This document shows, piece by piece, positions 7,927 through 12,517 of a DNA stretch of 12,517 bases (positions are counted from its first letter, which is position 1; each line of letters opens with the position of its first letter). Location of the stretch: the NCBI GenBank assembly GCA_016932235.1, contig JAFGDF010000072.1, forward strand, positions 1 to 12,517. Reading direction: 5' to 3'. The position numbers and the translations under genes were made by a program. A model generated the notes under the pieces. It ran no database searches. It was not told where the DNA came from and saw only the letters and a list, made by a program, of their open reading frames with translations. The DNA comes from Deltaproteobacteria bacterium (GTDB lineage Bacteria; Desulfobacterota; DSM-4660; Desulfatiglandales; HGW-15).

Positions 7927-7980
7927 CTATATTTTCACCTTTCCTGACACCTTTAAAATTGTCTATATATCATAAGGCCT

Positions 7981-9474
7981 TCAACTCAGCGCCGCCGGCA
8001 ATCGTTTTTTTTGGACTATGCTTATCAATTCTTTTTTGAGCACAAACCCATTCAAAATAGAAACAAGGACGTAGGTTATTAATGCCAGAGGGAAGATAAC
8101 AAAAAGAAGGATCCATATATCATCTGTAACAAACCTCATCGTGGCAATAAATAATAAGACCATGGGAAATGCGGATGTGGCGGCTTTAATAATAAGCAAC
8201 CAATCAAATGAATGATTTAATAAATGTTTTATGTAATGACTGGAAACAGCAAACATCAAGAAATAAGCGATAAGAGTGGATAGGGCAGCTCCGTTCATGC
8301 CGTAGAGGGGAATTAGAATAATATTTCCGGCCAGGTTAAACAGGCTGCTGACTATGGTCATTTTTGTTATCTTTAAGGGATGACCTGAGCCAATAATGAC
8401 ATTCGTGTTAATTATGGTAAGTCCATGGAGCAGGGACCCGAAAACAAGTATCCGCACAACCATGCTGCCTTCCTCGTATATTTTTCCAAAAAAGAGATCC
8501 ATAAGCCCCTCGCTGAGCAGAAAAAATAGGACCGCCATCGGCATGAGCAGAAAAAGGGTTAGTCTTTGAATAGAGGCCAGAATCCTCCGGGGCTCATCAT
8601 GGCCGCCTGAAAGGGACCATTCAGATGAATAGGGGAGCATCATTTTCCCTATTGAACTCCCGAATATCATAAAGAGTCTGGCAAATGGCTGCGCGGCGCT
8701 GTAGAGCCCCACCTGGGTAAGACCCTGTAAATAGGTTAGTATAATAATATCGAGTCTGCCTAAAACCCTGTTTACGAGGGGGCTGGTAATTGCTTTTAAC
8801 CCGAATCCGAGTAACAGTTTGAAACCATCGCAAGTCAGAGACGATTTGGTCTCGATATAGGGAAACGTCTTAAGCATTATTATGATTAATGCAGAGAGCG
8901 CGATGCCTTCCGCGCTTGCCCTTATGGAACATAAGATGGATATATCGAGGGTTCTCAAGGGCAGTAAAAGGACCAAGGTTATTAATGGAATAAACACCTC
9001 ATGAAAGGATATAAGAACCGTTTTTTTAAGACCATGGAAAAAAGAAGTGAAAACACCTGCCAGAGCGCCTGTCACAAAATAGATAAGCATGATTCGGAAA
9101 GGACCGGAAGCCCCGGGGGCATGAAAAAATTTTTCTTCAATAACGCCGGCAAGTAAGAAGAAGGGAATTAATAGAATTGCTGAAGTCCCGAGAGACAGGA
9201 GTATTCCCCAGTTCAATGCCTCTTTAATCCTTTGGAGTTCGCCTTTCTTATTAAAGATAGGAACGAACCGGGTGATGGCCCTGCTGAAACCGAGATTTTT
9301 CAGTGGACCTATCGGCGCGAGAAAGCCGATTATAGCGTAGAACAGCCCGAAATCTTCAATCGCAAGTCTCCTTGCCAGGACCATTCTCACAAAAAAACTT
9401 AGCAAGGCCCCCGCCATAGTCATGACAAAAATTATTGCAGAGCCTTTGAAAATATTATTTAATACTTTTTTCAT
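7981..9474 (-). CDS. Polysaccharide/lipid-linked oligosaccharide flippase (Wzx-like, MOP superfamily)
   Basis: 497 aa of strongly hydrophobic sequence with about 12-14 predicted membrane helices spread over the whole length, which is normal for Wzx/RfbX-type exporters of the MOP superfamily. The N-terminus shows the family pattern: a first helix (about 12-30), then VLARRLAIEDFGLFYAIIGF (33-52) and a segment ending NLGFSRAITRFVPIF (60-74), and charged loops alternate with long hydrophobic runs to the end. The likely job is to turn undecaprenyl-linked glycan units from the cytoplasmic to the outer face of the inner membrane. No Wzy polymerase is visible in the window, so polymerisation must be encoded elsewhere or is not needed. 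The ATG lies 15 nt after the capsule-type gene without a clear Shine-Dalgarno. Substrate specificity cannot be told from the sequence. Confidence 0.93.
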   Translation of the reverse strand: MKKVLNNIFKGSAIIFVMTMAGALLSFFVRMVLARRLAIEDFGLFYAIIGFLAPIGPLKNLGFSRAITRFVPIFNKKGELQRIKEALNWGILLSLGTSAILLIPFFLLAGVIEEKFFHAPGASGPFRIMLIYFVTGALAGVFTSFFHGLKKTVLISFHEVFIPLITLVLLLPLRTLDISILCSIRASAEGIALSALIIIMLKTFPYIETKSSLTCDGFKLLLGFGLKAITSPLVNRVLGRLDIIILTYLQGLTQVGLYSAAQPFARLFMIFGSSIGKMMLPYSSEWSLSGGHDEPRRILASIQRLTLFLLMPMAVLFFLLSEGLMDLFFGKIYEEGSMVVRILVFGSLLHGLTIINTNVIIGSGHPLKITKMTIVSSLFNLAGNIILIPLYGMNGAALSTLIAYFLMFAVSSHYIKHLLNHSFDWLLIIKAATSAFPMVLLFIATMRFVTDDIWILLFVIFPLALITYVLVSILNGFVLKKELISIVQKKRLPAALS

Positions 9475-9489
9475 CGATTGAAGATAGGG

Positions 9490-10977
9490 TCAGGTATGTT
9501 CAAGCCCCAGCTCGAGGCTTATGCCATTTACAATCTGTTCTATGTTATCGGGTGACAGGGATGAGTTATTTGTATAAATAGGAGAAAGAGGAACGCCTTC
9601 ATGGGTTCCCTGAATATGGGCGGAGACATATTTAAGTGTCAACTCGCGGTCGGGCCTGTAATTAAATATTGCCTCTCTCAGAAATAAAGGGAGGTCTGTA
9701 ATATTATCGACGTGCATCACCTGGTCAAAGTAATTATAGAATACCCTGCCGAATGTGATTACAGGCTTGCCCAGTATAATACCTTCCCAGCCTACAGTGC
9801 CGGATATGGTGATAACCGCGGAACAGTTTCTCACCAGCTCCTGACTGTTAAGGGATATCTTAAGCATCCTTACATTCGGCCTGCTGATGAGGTCCCTGTA
9901 GTATTTCAGGGGGAGGTTACCGAAATCATTATGGTGGGGTTTTACGTAAACAGAGTATCCAATGGGAAGGGATTTTGCGATAACCTCAATAAGATACCGC
10001 TGGTCCATAAAGAATGGTGATTTAACATATGTTGAGGCTTCCGGCTGTTTGCTTAATAAAAACAGGACATATCTATCCCCTTCGACCGGTTTCTGGAAAA
10101 GCTTATTGCCGGCCAGGAACTGTTTTTTTATAATGGTTTTTACTCTCTGAGCAGCATAATGAAAAGGGCTCCAGAAGCTATGTTTTCTGAAACTCATCCG
10201 GGCAGTACCATACCTGAAGCTGTTTAAAATAGCCCTGGTCCCCCTCCTCAACCTGGCCCAGCTTACGTCCTTTTTTAAAAAGACAGCCCTTTCAGATGTG
10301 CTGAAATATCTCTTTCCCCTGTCATACCTGGCGACAAATTCCTCGGCCTCTTTTCTTTCTTCCTCTGTCAAATCCCTATCTTTAAGAGAGTCGAATATAC
10401 CGTCAATTCTGTCATACTTATCGTCTATCCCTCTTACCATGAGAAATCTCTTTTCAATCCTGGAGGGGATAAGGAAATAGAAAGGGGTATTTTTCCTTTC
10501 CATTATGGCGCTCATAACAAGCATGGGAAGACTGGCCGGGAACGCATCCATCAACGCGAAATCGAAACGCTGTTTTTCAAGGAAAGTTTCAAATACCCTG
10601 AAAACGGTTTCAAGCATCTTCATGGCATTACAGTGATCATAACCTCTATAGTTTCTTACTGCTTCCCAGTAGAGATAAAGGTTAGGTATGCCGTACTTTT
10701 TCTCCATTTCTTTCAAGAATTCGTGATCCACAGGATCGCTTCCCCAGGAACCGAATCGATATTTTTCATTAAGAAAATTTATCCTGGCCCTGTCGACTTT
10801 CTTTTCCAGGAGGTACTCGATCATCTCCTCATTAACGACAAGATATGAAACTTCCAACTTAAACCGGTCGGCCATTTTTTCGGCAACCCGGTACATGACC
10901 CTGTATCTCTCTCCGACGCCCATGACAAAACAGATTTTCACGGGCCTCATCACCTTGGTATGACCACTCGATGGCAT
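9490..10977 (-). CDS. Capsule polysaccharide biosynthesis protein (KpsS/KpsC-like glycosyltransferase candidate)
   Basis: 495 aa from the ATG at 10977. An upstream ATG at 11052 would add 25 residues and overlap the acyltransferase gene by 71 nt. I prefer 10977 because AAGGA lies 8 nt before it and the gap to the previous stop is then 4 nt. The C-terminal half carries the features of the Capsule_synth family: LFLLSKQPEASTY (305-317), YSVYVKPHHNDFG (341-353) and ITISGTVGWEGIILGKPVIT (389-408), which resemble the nucleotide-sugar-binding half of a GT-B enzyme. The N-terminal half (VKICFVMGVGERYRVMYRV, from residue 13) looks like a first Rossmann domain. Relatives include Kdo and capsule glycosyltransferases (KpsC/KpsS) and CDP-glycerol-type transferases. 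No signal peptide is seen, so it is cytoplasmic or peripheral to the membrane. Family placement is reasonable; donor and acceptor are unknown. Confidence 0.78.
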   Translation of the reverse strand: MPSSGHTKVMRPVKICFVMGVGERYRVMYRVAEKMADRFKLEVSYLVVNEEMIEYLLEKKVDRARINFLNEKYRFGSWGSDPVDHEFLKEMEKKYGIPNLYLYWEAVRNYRGYDHCNAMKMLETVFRVFETFLEKQRFDFALMDAFPASLPMLVMSAIMERKNTPFYFLIPSRIEKRFLMVRGIDDKYDRIDGIFDSLKDRDLTEEERKEAEEFVARYDRGKRYFSTSERAVFLKKDVSWARLRRGTRAILNSFRYGTARMSFRKHSFWSPFHYAAQRVKTIIKKQFLAGNKLFQKPVEGDRYVLFLLSKQPEASTYVKSPFFMDQRYLIEVIAKSLPIGYSVYVKPHHNDFGNLPLKYYRDLISRPNVRMLKISLNSQELVRNCSAVITISGTVGWEGIILGKPVITFGRVFYNYFDQVMHVDNITDLPLFLREAIFNYRPDRELTLKYVSAHIQGTHEGVPLSPIYTNNSSLSPDNIEQIVNGISLELGLEHT

Positions 10978-10981
10978 TACT

Positions 10982-11494
10982 TTAATCCTTGAGGATCTCT
11001 TTGATAAATCTGGCCGGAACTCCTCCGGAAATAGTGTATGGCTCCACATCATCGGTTACCACGCTGTTTGCAGCAACCACGCTGTGCTCACCTATTGTAA
11101 CACCCTGAAGGATGACACAATGGGCCGTAATCCAGGCCCCCCTGCGGATCCTGACGTTCTTTGATGTCTCTATTTGTGCGTTGATAGGTTTGTCATAATC
11201 CAGGTAATGATGTGTGTTTGTGGTTATCAGAACATGGGAGGCAATCAGGACATCATCCTCTATTATTACCTTCGAGTCTTTAGCCGCATGAATCTCAGTT
11301 CCGGGACGGAGAATAATGTTGTCTCCAAGAAAGATATTATTCATCTGGACGAGTGTCGCAAAGGGTCTGATATCGACATTTTTCCCAACAGCGCCCAGCT
11401 TGTTATATATCAATCTTTTTCTTAAGAATTTAAAATAAAGAAAAAAATTATTTATCGGTATGTCCGGACCGGTCCGGTTTCGGCTGTAAAGCAT
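10982..11494 (-). CDS. Left-handed beta-helix (hexapeptide repeat) O-acyltransferase
   Basis: 170 aa, in the size range of NodL/maltose-O-acetyltransferase/WcaF-type enzymes that transfer acetyl or another acyl group from acyl-CoA to sugar hydroxyls as trimers in the cytoplasm. Imperfect hexapeptide repeats run from about residue 38 to 150 (for example IFLGDN, VIIEDD, VTIGEH, SVVAAN). The loop with the probable catalytic His is TNTHHYLDYDKPI (92-104), and the C-terminus ends in the usual SGGVPARFIKEI (156-167), the coenzyme A-binding end. A basic leader of about 35 residues precedes the helix. The ATG at 11494 has AGGAG exactly 6 nt upstream, so the start is well supported even though it puts 47 nt of the gene inside the end of the upstream fusion gene. 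It probably O-acetylates a sugar of the glycan made by this cluster. Confidence 0.9.
   Translation of the reverse strand: MLYSRNRTGPDIPINNFFLYFKFLRKRLIYNKLGAVGKNVDIRPFATLVQMNNIFLGDNIILRPGTEIHAAKDSKVIIEDDVLIASHVLITTNTHHYLDYDKPINAQIETSKNVRIRRGAWITAHCVILQGVTIGEHSVVAANSVVTDDVEPYTISGGVPARFIKEILKD
10986..10990 (-). promoter_or_regulatory. Shine-Dalgarno site that sets the start of the capsule-type gene
   Basis: On the minus strand AAGGA overlaps the last codons of the acyltransferase gene and lies 8 nt before the ATG at 10977. The alternative ATG at 11052 would force a 71-nt overlap, and the ATG at 10950 has an AAGG only 2 nt away, too close to work well. This supports 10977 as the start. Confidence 0.65.
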
Positions 11495-12517
11495 ATTTTA
11501 CTCCTATCCCCAAGGCGCGCTCTGTTATCCGGATATAATTTATATATCTTTCGAGATTTTCGGGGATGTGTGAAACCTTAGCAACCCCAGCACCGGAAGA
11601 TGAACTCCGTGGGTATGGGATCTCTATTACACCGGCGCCAAGCGCTATGGCAGCCCCTGCCAAAGATTCGTTAATCTCTCCCGCATGTCCTGAGAGACCA
11701 ACAACAGCCTCGGGAAAGGCCGCTATAAGTTCGCTGATTTGTTTCAAACTCCCATATGTTTCAACATTATTTTCAGCACATAGGCAACTAAGCAGTATTA
11801 TGTCCCTGTTCGCTGTCTCGAAAACGTTATCAATAAAACTCCGTATAGTTTCATGGGATGTCTTTTCTATCTGAAGAATTACGGGTATGTTTTTTGAGGC
11901 TGCCTTCTCAAGAAGTGCGGCGTCATAATGTTTATCAGGGGGGAAAAGAATAGCTTCATTTGAAAGTTCGCCGAAATAATCATCGTTTTCTCTGGATACC
12001 GGGATCAATGGAATCAACCCTGTTTCACTTGTGTAACTGAAGACCATTTTAAGATCGGCCTTATCAAAATAAGAAGAAGGGCTTTCCCTGAAAATTACAC
12101 CATCCGCGCCTGCATCTTTTGCGTGATCGACTATTTTTTTAAGAATATCCAGGTCTGTATCAGGACCGGCTGTAATGCCAACCATAATCAATGCCGGATC
12201 AGAGCGGCAAACCTGCCTTTGCCCTATCATCATTGATCTATTTTTCCTCAGAAAAGAGGCCTGGGCCCTGCGCAGGTCCTGTTCGGTATGGATATTGATA
12301 CAATTGTCTATCCAAGCCCCCCCTGTCGATTGATAGAGTTGATCCTTCATCATTGCATCACGGTCCATGATGCGGACTGAACCGTGCCGCACGCCAAAAC
12401 GGTCGGTTGTAATAAAATCAAGCATCCTGTGTTTCAATACGATCTCTATGGCAGCATCTATGTCCGTATTTCTGTCAGGATGATCCGGCTGAAGCGCCAC
12501 TATATGTGTAATGTTGC
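11448..12517 (-). CDS. CMP-nonulosonate cytidylyltransferase (C-terminal part) fused to a divergent NeuB-like domain; 5' end outside the window
   Basis: The frame is open to the right edge and reads NITHIVALQPDHPDR across the GTG at 12500, so that GTG is an internal Val codon and the N-terminus is missing. Numbering from it, residues 1-80 match the second half of NeuA-type cytidylyltransferases (LQPDHPDRN, then INIHTEQDLRRAQ at 69-80). These enzymes activate sialic-type sugars with CTP, but this half is shorter than usual. After a linker, residues about 104-335 follow the TIM barrel of NeuB, the synthase that condenses phosphoenolpyruvate with a hexosamine: AKDAGADGVIF (127-137), IPVILQ (205-210), DIILLSCLCAENN (233-245), AAFPEAVVGLSGHAG (260-274) and LGAGVIEIPYPR (287-298). 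Several NeuB catalytic positions are replaced: LLHCT reads LLSCL and the metal-binding EKHF reads EIPY. This half may therefore be inactive or have another substrate. The stop lies 47 nt inside the acyltransferase gene. Confidence 0.8.
   Translation of the reverse strand, partial: NITHIVALQPDHPDRNTDIDAAIEIVLKHRMLDFITTDRFGVRHGSVRIMDRDAMMKDQLYQSTGGAWIDNCINIHTEQDLRRAQASFLRKNRSMMIGQRQVCRSDPALIMVGITAGPDTDLDILKKIVDHAKDAGADGVIFRESPSSYFDKADLKMVFSYTSETGLIPLIPVSRENDDYFGELSNEAILFPPDKHYDAALLEKAASKNIPVILQIEKTSHETIRSFIDNVFETANRDIILLSCLCAENNVETYGSLKQISELIAAFPEAVVGLSGHAGEINESLAGAAIALGAGVIEIPYPRSSSSGAGVAKVSHIPENLERYINYIRITERALGIGVKYALQPKPDRSGHTDK
11464..11477. repeat. 14-bp perfect palindrome within the gene overlap
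   Basis: CCGGACCGGTCCGG equals its own reverse complement and lies in the 47-nt overlap of the fusion and acyltransferase genes, 17 nt inside the acyltransferase coding region. As RNA it could form a 5-bp GC-rich stem with a CCGG loop near the acyltransferase start. About one palindrome of this length is expected by chance in a window this size, so function is unproven. Confidence 0.5.
11501..11505 (-). promoter_or_regulatory. Shine-Dalgarno site of the acyltransferase gene, inside the upstream fusion gene
   Basis: On the minus strand AGGAG lies 6 nt before the ATG at 11494 and within the coding region of the NeuA/NeuB-like fusion. It is the main support for taking the 47-nt gene overlap as real. 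Confidence 0.7.

Noticed and set aside
7927..7980. Possible internal promoter in the 54-nt spacer before the carbamoyltransferase
   Set aside because: It is AT-rich with a TATGATATATAG stretch and a repeated AAAGGTG, but no paired -35/-10 spacing stands out and no terminator stem precedes it.
9712..10020. 102-codon plus-strand open frame
   Set aside because: It lies entirely opposite the capsule-type gene, has no family-like motifs and no separate ribosome site; it is an antisense shadow.
11566..11874. 102-codon plus-strand open frame
   Set aside because: It lies opposite the NeuB-like domain, with low-complexity Ser/Ala/Pro composition typical of a shadow frame.
12498..12500. GTG as the start codon of the NeuA/NeuB-like fusion
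   Set aside because: The frame continues open to the window edge and the upstream codons (NITHI) fit the strand before LQP in cytidylyltransferases, so the GTG is an internal Val.

Overview
This window is one block of eleven genes on the minus strand of a bacterial chromosome. It reads from the right edge to the left edge and is cut at both ends. The genes point to surface-glycan synthesis in a probably Gram-negative bacterium: a sugar-nucleotide cytidylyltransferase fused to a sialic-acid-synthase-like domain, a KpsS-like capsule protein, a Wzx-type flippase, a GT4 glycosyltransferase, a hexapeptide acyltransferase and a NodU/CmcH carbamoyltransferase. The moderate GC content and gene mix would suit an environmental Desulfobacterota-type organism, but nothing seen fixes the taxon. 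There are no RNA genes, insertion sequences or CRISPR repeats, and no convincing promoter or terminator.

Layout in transcription order (right to left): NeuA/NeuB-like fusion (12517-11448, 5' end outside the window); LbH acyltransferase (11494-10982, overlapping the fusion by 47 nt); capsule-synthesis-type protein (10977-9490); flippase (9474-7981); carbamoyltransferase (7926-6181); GT4 glycosyltransferase (6184-5069); cysteine-synthase-like PLP enzyme (5072-4170); asparagine-synthetase-like ligase (4161-2302); SAM methyltransferase (2263-1637); nitroreductase fused to a degraded methyltransferase-like domain (1640-294); and an unrecognised gene running off the left edge (301-1). The largest gap is 54 nt and three junctions are ATGA stop/start overlaps, so this looks like one transcript with translational coupling.

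The right half can be read as making, exporting and decorating (O-acyl, O-carbamoyl) a glycan that may contain a nonulosonic-acid-like sugar. The left half is less ordinary. It holds a CysK-like enzyme with altered active-site motifs, an AsnB-like ligase without the glutaminase cysteine and with a changed synthetase motif, a methyltransferase, and a flavin nitroreductase joined to a methyltransferase-like domain whose SAM loop is lost. A plausible but unproven reading is that this half makes an unusual amino-acid or amide substituent that is attached to the glycan by ATP-dependent amide formation. Several enzymes here are variants missing textbook catalytic residues, so functions copied from the nearest named homologue would probably be wrong.
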